The notes under the pieces: model-generated
Told to the model about the DNA's origin: nothing
The model's input: only the letters and a program-made list of their open reading frames with translations
Databases searched by the model: none
Part shown: positions 1 to 10,958 of the stretch, piece by piece
Layout of the letters: each line of letters opens with the position of its first letter
How positions within the stretch are numbered: the first letter of the stretch is position 1
Source of the DNA: Algoriphagus oliviformis
GTDB lineage: Bacteria > Bacteroidota > Bacteroidia > Cytophagales > Cyclobacteriaceae
Direction of reading: 5' to 3'
DNA length: 64,000 nucleotides
Assembly: GCF_017254915.1 (NCBI RefSeq)
Contig: NZ_JAFKCT010000002.1
Span: 496,001 to 560,000, forward strand
Translations under genes and position numbers: made by a program

Positions 1-1
1 T

Positions 2-598
2 ACCCACGTGCTCAGACAGGGGACGTATCGGGAGATCTTTCTCAGCGGTATCAGCATGGGCGGGGCGCAGACACTCAAATATTTAGGCGAAAAAGGACGC
101 GATCTCCCCGCTCAGATCACCCGTGCAGCGGTCTATTCCACGCCCTGCAACCTCGCCTCAAGCGCCGCCACGCTGAAGATCTCCAGCAACCGATTTTACA
201 AAAACCGTTTTTTGGGGAAGCTGAAAAAGAAGATCGAGGCGAAAGCTGTCCAGTTTCCGGACTTGGTAGATCTGGAGTTGCTGCGCAGGGTAGATGATTT
301 CGATACGTTTGACACGCATTTTACGGCAAAGCTGCACGGCTTCAGGGATGCGGCGGACTTCTATAAGAGCGTAAGTGCGGACAATTGGATGGACCAGATC
401 GCTATTCCCACCCTGATCGTCAATGCCCTCAACGATCCCCTTCTTGGCCCTGCGTGTTTTCCTACCAAACTCGCCGCCTCCAAGTCGAATATTTACCTAG
501 AAATGCCCAAGCGAGGGGGACATACCGGATTCCTGCTTCGTGGGAAAGAATTCACCTTTGGTGAATTTAGGATCTTGGAGTTTTTGAATGGGGCTTGA
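2..598 (+). CDS. Alpha/beta hydrolase, YheT-like (5' end outside window)
   Basis: C-terminal ~198 residues of an alpha/beta-hydrolase; the reading frame is open to the window edge, so the true start lies upstream. The nucleophile elbow GISMGG (GxSxGG) is near the start, an acid candidate lies in NALNDPLL, and a histidine in the GGHTGF segment near the end completes a Ser-Asp-His triad. The spacing resembles the YheT/ABHD1-3 group of cytoplasmic esterases of uncertain substrate. It is followed 44 bp later by a co-directional FMN glutamate-synthase-like gene. The family call is fairly firm; the substrate is unknown. Confidence 0.8.
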   Translation, partial: THVLRQGTYREIFLSGISMGGAQTLKYLGEKGRDLPAQITRAAVYSTPCNLASSAATLKISSNRFYKNRFLGKLKKKIEAKAVQFPDLVDLELLRRVDDFDTFDTHFTAKLHGFRDAADFYKSVSADNWMDQIAIPTLIVNALNDPLLGPACFPTKLAASKSNIYLEMPKRGGHTGFLLRGKEFTFGEFRILEFLNGA

Positions 599-642
599 TT
601 GCTTGGGAATTGTTATTTTCCCATTGACAACCCATTTCCTTT

Positions 643-2163
643 ATGAGAAAGCTCTCGCTGGCCGTCTTGATCGGCCTCGTCCTAGCCACCTTCTTTTTCA
701 TGTGGCTCAATGATTTCGAATCCTTCAGGATCGGCTATCTGATTTTGTTTGTGCTTTTTATGATCGCGGGCTTGGGCCTGTGGGATGCCACGCAAAAGAA
801 GCATGCGATCCTTCGCAATTTCCCCGTCGTGGGTCATTTCAGATACCTGCTGGAGTCCGTCAGTCCTGAGATCCAGCAGTATTTCATCGAATCCAATACC
901 AGCGGGAGGCCTTTCAGCAGAAATCTCCGCGCCCTGGTCTACCGTCGGGCAAAGAACGTAAACGACACCCATCCCTTTGGCACCCAGCGCGACATCCACG
1001 CGGAGGACTACGTGGCGCTGCGGCACTCGATCTATGCCAAAACCCCGAAGGAGGAAGACCTGAGAGTGACCGTCGGAGGGCCCGATTGCAGGCAGCCCTA
1101 TTCCGCATCCATTTTTAACATTTCCGCGATGAGCTTTGGCTCCCTGAGCGGAAATGCAGTGACTGCCCTGAACAAGGGCGCTCAAAAAGGCAATTTTTTC
1201 CACAATACCGGCGAGGGAGGCATATCCCCCTACCACCTCCAAGGTGGGGATCTCTGCTGGCAAATTGGCACGGGCTACTTCGGTTGTCGAGATGAGCACG
1301 GCTTTTTTGATGGGGAAAAGTTCAGGGAGAAAGCCGCTTGGCCCCAGGTCAAGATGATCGAGATCAAACTCTCCCAAGGCGCCAAACCCGGACACGGTGG
1401 TGTGCTGCCAGGGGTGAAAAACACGCCGGAGATCGCGGACATCCGTGGCGTGGTGGCCGGGACGACGATCCTTTCGCCGCCTGCCCACTCGGCTTTCAGG
1501 GATCCGCATGAGATGGCTCATTTTGTGAAAAAGCTCCGCGAGCTATCGGAAGGCAAACCGATTGGGTTCAAGCTTTGCATAGGGCGCACGGAAGAGTTTG
1601 AGGCGATATGCAAGGCAATGGTAGCCGAGGACATTTTCCCGGACTTCATCACCATCGATGGGGCTGAGGGAGGCACGGGAGCGGCTCCGTTGGAATTTTC
1701 CGACAGTGTAGGGCTTCCGCTGGAACCGGCCCTGATCTTTGCCCGCCTGACCTTGGAAAAGTACGGTATCAAGGACAGGATCAAGCTGATCGCTTCGGGC
1801 AAAGCCATCAGTGCCTTCGCCATCGTCAAAAATCTGGCTCTCGGTGCCGACCTCTGCAATTCCGCCCGTGGCTTTATGTTCAGCCTAGGATGCATTCAGG
1901 CGCTCCGCTGCAACACCAACGCCTGCCCGACTGGGGTGGCCACACAGGATAAACATCTGGAAAAGGGCCTGGTCGTCACTGACAAGTATGAGCGGGTGTA
2001 CAATTTCCACAAAAACACCGTCCACGCGGTCAAGGAACTGCTGGGCGCCACGGGATACGACCACACCTCACAGCTGACTGTCAGGGACTTGGTGAGAGGG
2101 GACGAGATGGTTGACTTTGCCAACCGATTTTTCCCAGACTCAGTGACCCACCATCTGGAGTAG
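643..2163 (+). CDS. FMN-binding glutamate synthase-like protein (membrane anchored)
   Basis: 506 aa. Two hydrophobic helices at about residues 4-48 anchor it to the membrane. The rest is the Glu_synthase (GltB central/FMN) TIM-barrel domain, with the SFGSLSGNA and GAEGGTGAAP segments typical of FMN and 2-oxoglutarate binding, and a Cys-rich stretch (GCIQALRCNTNACPTG) matching the 3Fe-4S ligand motif of glutamate synthase large subunits. It lacks the class-II glutaminase domain and the C-terminal GXGXG domain of GltB, so it is one of the short 'glutamate synthase-related' proteins common in Bacteroidota. Its reaction is not established; an amino-group or redox reaction on a glutamate-like substrate is inference. 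Confidence 0.85.
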   Translation: MRKLSLAVLIGLVLATFFFMWLNDFESFRIGYLILFVLFMIAGLGLWDATQKKHAILRNFPVVGHFRYLLESVSPEIQQYFIESNTSGRPFSRNLRALVYRRAKNVNDTHPFGTQRDIHAEDYVALRHSIYAKTPKEEDLRVTVGGPDCRQPYSASIFNISAMSFGSLSGNAVTALNKGAQKGNFFHNTGEGGISPYHLQGGDLCWQIGTGYFGCRDEHGFFDGEKFREKAAWPQVKMIEIKLSQGAKPGHGGVLPGVKNTPEIADIRGVVAGTTILSPPAHSAFRDPHEMAHFVKKLRELSEGKPIGFKLCIGRTEEFEAICKAMVAEDIFPDFITIDGAEGGTGAAPLEFSDSVGLPLEPALIFARLTLEKYGIKDRIKLIASGKAISAFAIVKNLALGADLCNSARGFMFSLGCIQALRCNTNACPTGVATQDKHLEKGLVVTDKYERVYNFHKNTVHAVKELLGATGYDHTSQLTVRDLVRGDEMVDFANRFFPDSVTHHLE

Positions 2164-2167
2164 CAGG

Positions 2168-3370
2168 CTAGTCAAATCGCTTCAATACCATAGCTGCCAC
2201 CGTTCCGCCAATCGCAAGCGAGCTGGTGGCTGCTGGAGAGGGGGCGTTGAGCACATTGATCGCGTAGGCTGACTCGCGGATGGCAAAGTCGTCCAGCAAT
2301 CCGCCGCTGCGGTCACAGGCTTGGGCACGCACGCCGGCGCCACCCTCGACGAGGTCTGATTCTTGGATTTCCGGGATCAGCTCCTGTAGGGCCTTGGTAA
2401 AGGCTGCTTTGGAAAAGGAGCGGTACATCTCCCCAAAACCGGTTTTCCAGTATTTGGCGGCTACTTTTTGGAAGCCCGGCCAAGCTAGGGACTCCGCCAG
2501 CTCGGCGAGGTTGATCTGGCTTTTCTTGTATCCTTCCCTGCGGAAAGCCAGGACCGCATTGGGCCCGGCTTCGACTCCGCCTTTTTTCATGCGGGTAAAA
2601 TGCACCCCTAGAAACGGGAAGTTGGGATCCGGAACCGGGTAGATGAGGTTTTTGACGAGGTATTCCTTTTCTTTTTTGAGCTTGAAATATTCGCCTCGAA
2701 AGGGAATGATCTTGACGTCATCGATGGCCGGGTCGTTCATCTGGGCGACCTTGTCCGAGTAGAGGCCGGCGCAGTTGACGACCAGTCTGGCTTCAAAGGT
2801 CTTGTTTGGAGTTTCGATGTAGTTAAGCCCTTCTTTTTGGCTTATTTTCAAAACTTTATGGTTCAGAAAAATCTGTCCTCCGTTTTGGAGGATTTTCCTC
2901 CCATAGGCCAGTGCCACTTGGTAGTAGTCCACGATCCCGGTCTGGGGCACGTGGATGGCGGCTACACCCGCGCAGTGCGGCTCGTAGCCTTTGAGCTCCT
3001 CCAGGCTGATGTATCGGGTGCCTTCCAAGCCATTGGCTAGGCCACGGTCCAGCAGGGTCTGAAGCAGTGGCTTTTGCTCCTCACGGGTGGCGACCACGAC
3101 CTTGCCGGTGATCTCGAAGGGGATTTTTTCCTCCTCGCAAAACTGCACGAGCTCGTGGTAGCCGCTGATGCAGTTGGTGGCCTTGAGCGATCCCGGCTTG
3201 TAATAAAGGCCGGAATGTATCACGCCCGAGTTGTTTCCCGTCTGGTGTTTGGCCAGCTGGTCCTCCTTTTCCAAAACCGCAATTTTCAGCCCGGGGCGGG
3301 ACTTCTGGATTTTGAGGCCTGTGGCCAGTCCCACAATCCCACCTCCGACTATCACTAAATCGTATGTCAT
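2168..3370 (-). CDS. lhgO: L-2-hydroxyglutarate oxidase
   Basis: 400 aa from the ATG at 3370, chosen because the Rossmann FAD motif (VIVGGGIVGLATG) follows immediately; the frame stays open for another 37 codons upstream, but they look non-coding. It is a DAO-superfamily FAD oxidoreductase with HQTGNNSGVIHSGLYY near residue 47, the hallmark of LhgO/L2HGDH enzymes. These oxidise L-2-hydroxyglutarate, a by-product of malate dehydrogenase promiscuity, to 2-oxoglutarate and pass electrons to the membrane quinone pool. The C-terminal VEGGAGVRAQA and the final glycine-rich FAD contact are present, so the protein appears intact. Convergent with the upstream glutamate-synthase-like gene (stops 4 bp apart). 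Confidence 0.9.
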   Translation of the reverse strand: MTYDLVIVGGGIVGLATGLKIQKSRPGLKIAVLEKEDQLAKHQTGNNSGVIHSGLYYKPGSLKATNCISGYHELVQFCEEEKIPFEITGKVVVATREEQKPLLQTLLDRGLANGLEGTRYISLEELKGYEPHCAGVAAIHVPQTGIVDYYQVALAYGRKILQNGGQIFLNHKVLKISQKEGLNYIETPNKTFEARLVVNCAGLYSDKVAQMNDPAIDDVKIIPFRGEYFKLKKEKEYLVKNLIYPVPDPNFPFLGVHFTRMKKGGVEAGPNAVLAFRREGYKKSQINLAELAESLAWPGFQKVAAKYWKTGFGEMYRSFSKAAFTKALQELIPEIQESDLVEGGAGVRAQACDRSGGLLDDFAIRESAYAINVLNAPSPAATSSLAIGGTVAAMVLKRFD

Positions 3371-3538
3371 TTTCTCATTCAATTTGGCCCCAAATATACA
3401 TGCAGGACAGTCAAAGCAAACCCCATTGCGGGCCAAGAAAAAGCTTCTTGTTTGGAAATATTCACACCAAAAGCCGGGCAAAGCGCCCCGTTTGGATTTA
3501 ACTTGCGAGCCATTACCCCCATGTGCGTGAACAAAACA

Positions 3539-6016
3539 ATGACTCGCTTCTTTTTAGCTGCTTTCTTTTTCTTTTTTTCCAGCTCCGGCTGGGCCCAGTA
3601 CACGATCCGCGGGAAGGTATCGGACGCAGAAACAGGTGACCCCATCGCCTTTGCCAACGTGATCCTCCGAGGGACTACCACCGGCATCACGACCGACTTC
3701 GAAGGCAACTACCTGATCCAGGCTAGGTCCCTGAGCGACAGTCTGGTGGTGAGCTACCTGGGGTATATCTCCCAGTCCAAGGCCCTGGCCGACCAGCCTG
3801 AGCAGGTGCTGAACTTCCAGCTCAGACCTAGCGACTTTGAGCTGGAGGCTTTTGTATTTGAAGCTGGGGAAAATCCGGCTTTCGAGATCATCCGTCGGGC
3901 ATCCGCTAGGCGAAAGGACTTTGACAAGCGCTCGCTGAACGCCTACGAGACTAAAAACTACACCAAGATCGAGATTGATATTGACAACCTCTCGGAGGAG
4001 TTTCGTCAGCGCAAATCCGTCCAGAAAGTGACCTCAGTCTTGGACAGTATCCGCCAGCTGACCAACGACGAGGGGGAGAAGATCCTTCCTGTTTTCTTCT
4101 CGGAGACGGTTTCCAAGTTTTACTACCGAAACAATCCCGAGCTGCGCAAGGAGGTGATCGAAAAGACCAAGGTCACCGGGGTTGGGATTACCGATGGCTC
4201 GACAACCTCGCAGATCACCGGCTCGGTCTTTCAGGAGTACAACTTTTACAAAAACTGGCTTTCCATCCTAAACAAGGACTTTATCTCCCCAATCTCAGAT
4301 GGGTGGAAGACCTTCTACGACTATGATCTGCTGGACTCCGTGCTCGTGGGTCAGGACAGCTGCTACAAGCTGCAGGTGTATCCACGTCGGGAGCAGGACT
4401 TGGCTTTCACCGGTACGATTTGGATCAAAAAGGACGACTATTCCCTCAAGCAGGTGGATCTGACGATCCCCAAGGCGGCCAACCTGAACTTCGTGGACAG
4501 GATCAAAATCCAGCAGGAGCTGGCCCCCAGCTCTGCCGGGCCACTGCTTCCCTCCAAGACCCGGGTGCTGATCAAAATCGCACAGGTGACCGATGACACA
4601 GCGGGGCTTTTGGCGAAGTTTTACACCGCGACAGACAGCGTCCTTGTCAACCAGCCCAAGGAGACCAAGTTTTTCAACCAGGCGGTGGAGCTCCAGCCTG
4701 ACTTTGGGATGGCCGAAGAGGACTTTTGGGTGGCAAACCGTCCCGACCCCCTGAGCACTGAGGAGCTGGCCGTGCTGCAGATGGTGGATACGCTCAAGAC
4801 GATACCCATCATCCGTTTTTACTCGGAAGGGCTGAAGTTTTTCGCGACGGGGTACAAGCCTATCGGCAAGATCGACATCGGGCCCTGGCCGGGATTTTTC
4901 AACTACAACAACATCGAGAATGTGCGTCTCGGCATGGGACTGCGGACCAATTACAAGTTTAGCAAGAAGTGGGAGCTGAAGGGCTACCTGGCCTATGGTT
5001 TTGGGGACATGGAGTGGAAATATGCCGCATCCGCCACGCGGATCCTCGACCGAAGCCACTGGACCACCATCCAGGCGTACTCCAACAAGGAAATCGACCA
5101 GGTCGGACTGGAGATCGCCAACCTGCAGAGCAACAGCATCTTTTTGGCAGCCAGCAGGTTTGGCACGCTGCGGAGTCCGTACTTCAGCACCAACCACGGG
5201 CTGAACGTGCAGCGGGAGTTTTTCAAGGGCTTTCTCGTCAAAGCTGGAATGAACGTGGGTCAATTTGATCCGCTCTACGACTTTTATTACCTGGAAAAAG
5301 ACACGCGGGAATACCGGTCCAGCTTCGAGACGACCGAGATCCGTGCCGGAATCCGCTACGGACGGGATGAAATCATCCTGATCAACGACAACGAGCGGAC
5401 CTCGCTGGGATCGATCAAGTGGCCTATTTTCGAGGTCAACTACGCCCAAGGAATCAGTGGCTTGGGCGGGGACTTGGAGTACCAAAAGCTCAGCTTCTAC
5501 GTCTACCAGCGCATCAACATGGGATTGCTGGGAGTCGGGCGGTACGAGCTGGATGCCGGCAAGATCTTTGGCGAGGTGCCGTATCCCATCCTGAAAAACC
5601 ACCTGGGCAACGAAACGCTGTTTTATACCACGGCAGCTTTCAACACGATGAACTTTACCGAGTTTACATCCGATCAATATTTCAGTATCCGCTATCGTCA
5701 GTCCTTTGAGGGCTTCTTGCTGAATTCCATTCCGCTGATCAAGCGCTTGAAGTGGCGCTTCGTCGGCAATGCGAACGTGCTCTGGGGCTCGGTCAAAGAC
5801 TACAATGTGGACAATGTGCCGGCTTTTGATCCGGATGGCAATCCCCTGAATACCTTTGGACGACTCGATTTTGGAACACCTTACCTCGAACTGGGCTATG
5901 GGATAGAGAATATTTTCAAGTTTCTCCGCGTCGACTTTTTCCACCGGATGACCTATCTGGACAATCCCGGAGCCAAGCCTTTTCATGTGAAGGTGAGCGC
6001 GCAGTTTATTCTTTGA
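3539..6016 (+). CDS. DUF5686 / carboxypeptidase-like regulatory-domain outer-membrane protein
   Basis: About 825 aa. The chosen ATG gives a clean signal peptide (hydrophobic, Phe-rich, ending SSSGWAQ); an in-frame ATG at 3521 is an alternative. After cleavage there is a CarboxypepD_reg-like beta-sandwich (residues ~22-105, GKVSDAETGDPIAFANVIL), then a long DUF5686 region ending in alternating aromatic beta-strands and a C-terminal Phe/Leu, as in outer-membrane beta-barrels. Such proteins are widespread in Bacteroidota outer membranes and are sometimes linked to TonB systems; no TonB partner is nearby. The function is unknown beyond an outer-membrane location. Confidence 0.8.
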   Translation: MTRFFLAAFFFFFSSSGWAQYTIRGKVSDAETGDPIAFANVILRGTTTGITTDFEGNYLIQARSLSDSLVVSYLGYISQSKALADQPEQVLNFQLRPSDFELEAFVFEAGENPAFEIIRRASARRKDFDKRSLNAYETKNYTKIEIDIDNLSEEFRQRKSVQKVTSVLDSIRQLTNDEGEKILPVFFSETVSKFYYRNNPELRKEVIEKTKVTGVGITDGSTTSQITGSVFQEYNFYKNWLSILNKDFISPISDGWKTFYDYDLLDSVLVGQDSCYKLQVYPRREQDLAFTGTIWIKKDDYSLKQVDLTIPKAANLNFVDRIKIQQELAPSSAGPLLPSKTRVLIKIAQVTDDTAGLLAKFYTATDSVLVNQPKETKFFNQAVELQPDFGMAEEDFWVANRPDPLSTEELAVLQMVDTLKTIPIIRFYSEGLKFFATGYKPIGKIDIGPWPGFFNYNNIENVRLGMGLRTNYKFSKKWELKGYLAYGFGDMEWKYAASATRILDRSHWTTIQAYSNKEIDQVGLEIANLQSNSIFLAASRFGTLRSPYFSTNHGLNVQREFFKGFLVKAGMNVGQFDPLYDFYYLEKDTREYRSSFETTEIRAGIRYGRDEIILINDNERTSLGSIKWPIFEVNYAQGISGLGGDLEYQKLSFYVYQRINMGLLGVGRYELDAGKIFGEVPYPILKNHLGNETLFYTTAAFNTMNFTEFTSDQYFSIRYRQSFEGFLLNSIPLIKRLKWRFVGNANVLWGSVKDYNVDNVPAFDPDGNPLNTFGRLDFGTPYLELGYGIENIFKFLRVDFFHRMTYLDNPGAKPFHVKVSAQFIL

Positions 6017-6126
6017 TCGAAAGTTTTCCGCATTCCCCTGCACTAAATTTTTCCTTTGCTAGTCGGTTTTGCATATTTGCAGCTTAGACCATTTGCCTGT
6101 TTGTATGGGCAGAAAAACAACAACAC

Positions 6127-8076
<1,950 letters not shown>

Positions 8077-8161
8077 TAACGTAATATTTTATTCCGCTTT
8101 TTAGAATTGGAAATAATTCCGATATTTGCAGGCAATTTCACAAGAAACAACCAAAGCTAAC

Positions 8162-8719
8162 TTGAGCCAAAGACCACATCAGCACCAAAGAGGAAGACAA
8201 GAGGAACCCTATAGGATCAACCATAAGATCCGGGTTCGCGAAGTAAGACTAGTAGGGGATTTCGTAGAAGGGGGCAATGCCGTCCTTCCCATCGAAAAAG
8301 CCATCAAACTTGCCCAGGAAAACGAACTGGATCTTGTAGAGATTTCTCCCAACGCCGTGCCTCCTGTATGTAAGATCATCGACTACGCAAAGTTTAAATA
8401 CGAGCAAAAGAAGAAGCAAAAGGAGATCAAGGCCAATGCGGCCAAGGTTGTGCTAAAAGAAATCAGATTCGGGCCTAATACCGATGATCACGACTTCAAC
8501 TTCAAACTGAAGCATGCAATCAACTTTCTGAAAGAAGGAGCCAAAGTGAAAGCCTACGTACACTTCGTCGGCCGATCCATTGTCTTCAAGGAAAGGGGAG
8601 AGATGCTGCTGTTGAAATTTGCGCAGGAGCTCGAAGACCACGGCACCGTGGAGCAAATGCCAAAGTTGGAAGGAAAGCGGATGAACATCTTTATCGCCCC
8701 GAAGGCAAGCAAGAAATAA
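8162..8719 (+). CDS. infC: Translation initiation factor IF-3 (non-ATG start)
   Basis: About 185 aa if translation starts at TTG 8162. The open frame begins after the TAA at 8114, and there is no in-frame ATG, or GTG, before the conserved [12 protein letters not shown] start of IF-3. Candidate starts are TTG 8126, ATT 8135 and TTG 8162. Both IF-3 domains are present: the N-domain (YRINHKI...[10 protein letters not shown]) and the C-domain ([21 protein letters not shown]). IF-3 binds the 30S subunit and rejects non-canonical start codons; in E. coli an AUU start makes infC self-regulated. A GATATTTG -7-like box at 8121-8128 overlaps the first TTG and favours a downstream start. Gene identity is certain; the start is not. 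Confidence 0.93.
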   Translation: MSQRPHQHQRGRQEEPYRINHKIRVREVRLVGDFVEGGNAVLPIEKAIKLAQENELDLVEISPNAVPPVCKIIDYAKFKYEQKKKQKEIKANAAKVVLKEIRFGPNTDDHDFNFKLKHAINFLKEGAKVKAYVHFVGRSIVFKERGEMLLLKFAQELEDHGTVEQMPKLEGKRMNIFIAPKASKK

Positions 8720-8743
8720 TTTCAACCAACTAAATACAGCAAA

Positions 8744-8938
8744 ATGCCAAAAGTAAAAACCAAATCCAGTGCAAAGAAGCGGTTCGCGTTGACGGGAACC
8801 GGCAAAATCAAAAGGAAACACGCTTTCAAAAGCCACATCCTGACGAAAAAATCTACCAAGCGTAAGCACAACCTGACCAAAACCGGTCTGGTACACGTGT
8901 CCGATGAAGGTAGAGTAAGAGACATGTTGAAAATCTGA
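8744..8938 (+). CDS. rpmI: 50S ribosomal protein L35
   Basis: 64 aa, very basic, full length. [14 protein letters not shown] and the lysine-rich [15 protein letters not shown] stretch are diagnostic of bL35, a small protein of the large ribosomal subunit. It lies 24 bp after infC and 104 bp before rplT in the conserved infC-rpmI-rplT order, so co-transcription is likely. Confidence 0.98.
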   Translation: MPKVKTKSSAKKRFALTGTGKIKRKHAFKSHILTKKSTKRKHNLTKTGLVHVSDEGRVRDMLKI

Positions 8939-8977
8939 TTTTCGACGGAAAGCTTACAAAACAAGGTTAATTAATTC

Positions 8978-9015
8978 ACCAGATGCTCTGGTAAAAAAGA
9001 TCCCGGTCACACGGG
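8978..9015 (+). promoter_or_regulatory. Two hairpins in the rpmI-rplT gap
   Basis: The 104-bp gap before rplT holds a 6-bp perfect stem with a 3-nt loop (ACCAGA-tgc-TCTGGT, 8978-8992) and a weaker CCCG...CGGG stem (9002-9015). L20 represses its own operon by binding leader RNA in several phyla, so these may be an autoregulatory target. There is no direct evidence here, and the stems are short. Confidence 0.3.
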
Positions 9016-9042
9016 GCACCAAGTGTCAAAAATCAAAAAACT

Positions 9043-9387
9043 ATGCCTAGATCAGTAAACGCGGTAGCGTCAAGAGCAAGAAGAAAAAAAGTGCTAAAGG
9101 CCACTAGAGGCTATTTCGGAAGAGGTAGCAACGTATGGACTGTAGCCAAAAACAAGTATGAGAAAGGTCTCCAGTACGCTTACAGAGACCGCAAAGCGAA
9201 GAAGAGAGAATTCAGAGCTCTGTGGATTCAGCGTATCAACGCAGGTGCCAGAGAGCACGGCGTATCCTACTCTCAATTGATGGGTCTGTTGAAGAAAGCT
9301 GAGATCGAACTGAACCGTAAGGTTTTGGCTGACCTCGCCATGAACCATCCAGAGGCATTCAAAGCTGTAGTTGAAAGAGTGAAATAA
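9043..9387 (+). CDS. rplT: 50S ribosomal protein L20
   Basis: 114 aa, full-length bL20. [19 protein letters not shown] followed by GYFGRGSN and the [14 protein letters not shown] helix are diagnostic. It is an rRNA-binding assembly protein of the large subunit and the last gene of thrS-infC-rpmI-rplT. A bidirectional hairpin terminator follows at 9412-9440, before the convergent transporter gene. Confidence 0.98.
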   Translation: MPRSVNAVASRARRKKVLKATRGYFGRGSNVWTVAKNKYEKGLQYAYRDRKAKKREFRALWIQRINAGAREHGVSYSQLMGLLKKAEIELNRKVLADLAMNHPEAFKAVVERVK

Positions 9388-9411
9388 GGTCGGCACATCC
9401 TTATTTTGCGG

Positions 9412-9440
9412 AAAGCTTTCCCGACAGGGAGGGCTTTTTT
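9412..9440. terminator. Bidirectional terminator between rplT and Nramp-like gene
   Basis: AAAGC (9412-9416) pairs with GCTTT (9433-9437), and TCCC (9419-9422) with GGGA (9427-9430) around a gaca loop; six T residues follow on the + strand. It lies between two convergent genes, so it could stop transcription both ways. Confidence 0.75.
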
Positions 9441-9443
9441 CGT

Positions 9444-10772
9444 TTAGAAGAGTTTGAAAATGCCGTAGCCAGACACCAGCAGGATGGAGGCGATGCTCAG
9501 CCAAAAGACGGTTTGGTACACCTTGCCGGGAGTGAGCTTGAGGGCTTGGTTGCGGAGGAAAAAGACCACTCCTCCATAGACCGTCAGCAAGAGCAGCACG
9601 GATCCGACCGCCCCGCCAAACAGCACCATGACGCCGGGCTGCTTCACAAACAGGAACGTCAACACCCAGCATAGCGGCAAACCCAACGCGAGGAAGCGGA
9701 CGCTTTTTCCCAAGCCCTGCGGAGCGATCCATCCCGCGGCGACGAAAATATCCGGAAACAAGCGCGTCCAATAGGCCAAGGTGGCAAAAACGCTTGAATA
9801 CAGCGCAAAGAAGGCCCCGACCAGGTAGCCGACCCTAGCCCCAGAGCCGAGGGATTCGGTATAGATACCGGCAAGTGTATTGACCAGATCGGTACCCTCG
9901 GGAATACGCTCCCGACCGTGAAGAATCGCCGCTCCCAGCAGATAAAATGCCGCAGTGACCAAGGTGTAGATGCCCATGGCCACGAAGGCGTCCAAGTGCA
10001 TGACTTTGATCCATCCCTTCGCGCGGGCATGCCATTCCGGGGATTCCTCATAGGGGCCTAGGTATCGCGCGTAGCCTTTCTCCTGGCACCAATAGGTGTA
10101 GGCGATGATCTCGTCGCTAGCCACGCCCGTGATTCCAAAGGCCCCAATGGCGACAAAGACCAGCTCAGGAGGCAGTTGGAAGGTGAGGCCTGTCGAGAGC
10201 TCAGTCAAGCCAAAGGAATAGGAGGTGAAGAAAATAGCCGCAAAAGAGGCAAGCGTAAACAGTGTAAAACCACAGACCAAGGTCGTGGACACCTTCTCTA
10301 TCCTGGAATAGTAGTTTTTGATAAAAAAATAGGGGAGGGTCGCACCCAGGATCACGGCACAGAGAGCCACCGGCAACTGCGGAAAGAGGAGGCTGAGTGC
10401 GATGGCTGCGCCGCCGAGCATTCCGCCAAGCTGCAGGATCTTGAAGGAAGTCAGGACAAAGGTGCCCCAGACCATCCAATTGGTGTTTCGGATACGCCAG
10501 CCCCGAAAGCTATTGAAGTCCTGCATCAACGGCCTACCCGAGATGATGGCGTTCTTGCCAAATTCCAACTGTACGGCCACTTTGATCAGGCAGCTGACCA
10601 GGATCACCCAGAAGGTGATGAATCCGGCCTTGGCACCGAGGACGGTCGTGGCGATCAGCTCACCGGAACCGACGATGGATGCCGAGAGGATAAATCCGGG
10701 GCCTAGAAATCGGAGTTTGGAAAAAAAAGATTGGGGAGGAGCAAGCGTAGAAACAGGGTCGGTTTTTGGCAT
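9444..10772 (-). CDS. Nramp-related membrane transporter (divergent metal site)
   Basis: 442 aa with about 11 hydrophobic helices and an Nramp-like start (LRFLGPGFILSASIVGSGEL). Classical Nramp/MntH proteins carry DPGN in helix 1 and MPH in helix 6 as metal ligands. Here the helix-1 position reads GSGE and the helix-6 region reads GVASDEIIAYTYW, so both signatures are replaced. It belongs to the Nramp superfamily by overall pattern but is probably not a standard Mn/Fe transporter; a different cation or solute is possible. The start ATG at 10772 gives a short cytoplasmic tail before helix 1. Convergent with rplT. Confidence 0.75.
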   Translation of the reverse strand: MPKTDPVSTLAPPQSFFSKLRFLGPGFILSASIVGSGELIATTVLGAKAGFITFWVILVSCLIKVAVQLEFGKNAIISGRPLMQDFNSFRGWRIRNTNWMVWGTFVLTSFKILQLGGMLGGAAIALSLLFPQLPVALCAVILGATLPYFFIKNYYSRIEKVSTTLVCGFTLFTLASFAAIFFTSYSFGLTELSTGLTFQLPPELVFVAIGAFGITGVASDEIIAYTYWCQEKGYARYLGPYEESPEWHARAKGWIKVMHLDAFVAMGIYTLVTAAFYLLGAAILHGRERIPEGTDLVNTLAGIYTESLGSGARVGYLVGAFFALYSSVFATLAYWTRLFPDIFVAAGWIAPQGLGKSVRFLALGLPLCWVLTFLFVKQPGVMVLFGGAVGSVLLLLTVYGGVVFFLRNQALKLTPGKVYQTVFWLSIASILLVSGYGIFKLF

Positions 10773-10840
10773 TGGGGAATTTAGCCAAAAAGGAGTCAGG
10801 AGAAAATGCGGCTTCGATGTCCAGACCTACTAGAAAAGAA

Positions 10841-10958
10841 AAAAGGCTTCCGTTTCCGAAAGCTCCCGAAAGCGTTCGGGACGAGAGGGAGAATTGAACT
10901 CCTGTCCGCCCGAGGCGGATATGAATCCTGCGCTTTAGCCATCTGGGCTGGTCAGCGC
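10841..10958 (-). pseudogene. Degenerate tRNA-Met copy with two palindromic inserts (copy A)
   Basis: On the - strand this matches the intact tRNA-Met at 11254-11327 and its terminator, but is damaged. The T-arm and acceptor part (10882-10902) is nearly identical, as is the anticodon/D-arm part (10920-10948, CAT anticodon kept). A palindrome TCCCGAA-agcg-TTCGGGA (10864-10881) sits between the terminator stem and the acceptor end. A second one, TCCGCC-cga-GGCGGA (10905-10919), replaces the variable-loop side of the anticodon stem. The 5' acceptor strand no longer pairs properly. The copy abuts the stop codon of the GIY-YIG gene. A functional tRNA from it looks unlikely. Confidence 0.75.

Noticed and set aside
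4295-6043. 582-aa open frame on the - strand
   Set aside because: Fully antisense to the DUF5686 gene; no domain recognised, and it mirrors the codon pattern of the real gene.
8126-8161. N-terminal extension of IF-3 from TTG 8126
   Set aside because: Not preferred: a -7-like box overlaps this codon and the extra residues are not family-like, though it cannot be excluded.
10882-10958. Second functional tRNA-Met
   Set aside because: The anticodon stem and acceptor no longer pair, and a palindrome replaces the 3' side of the anticodon stem.
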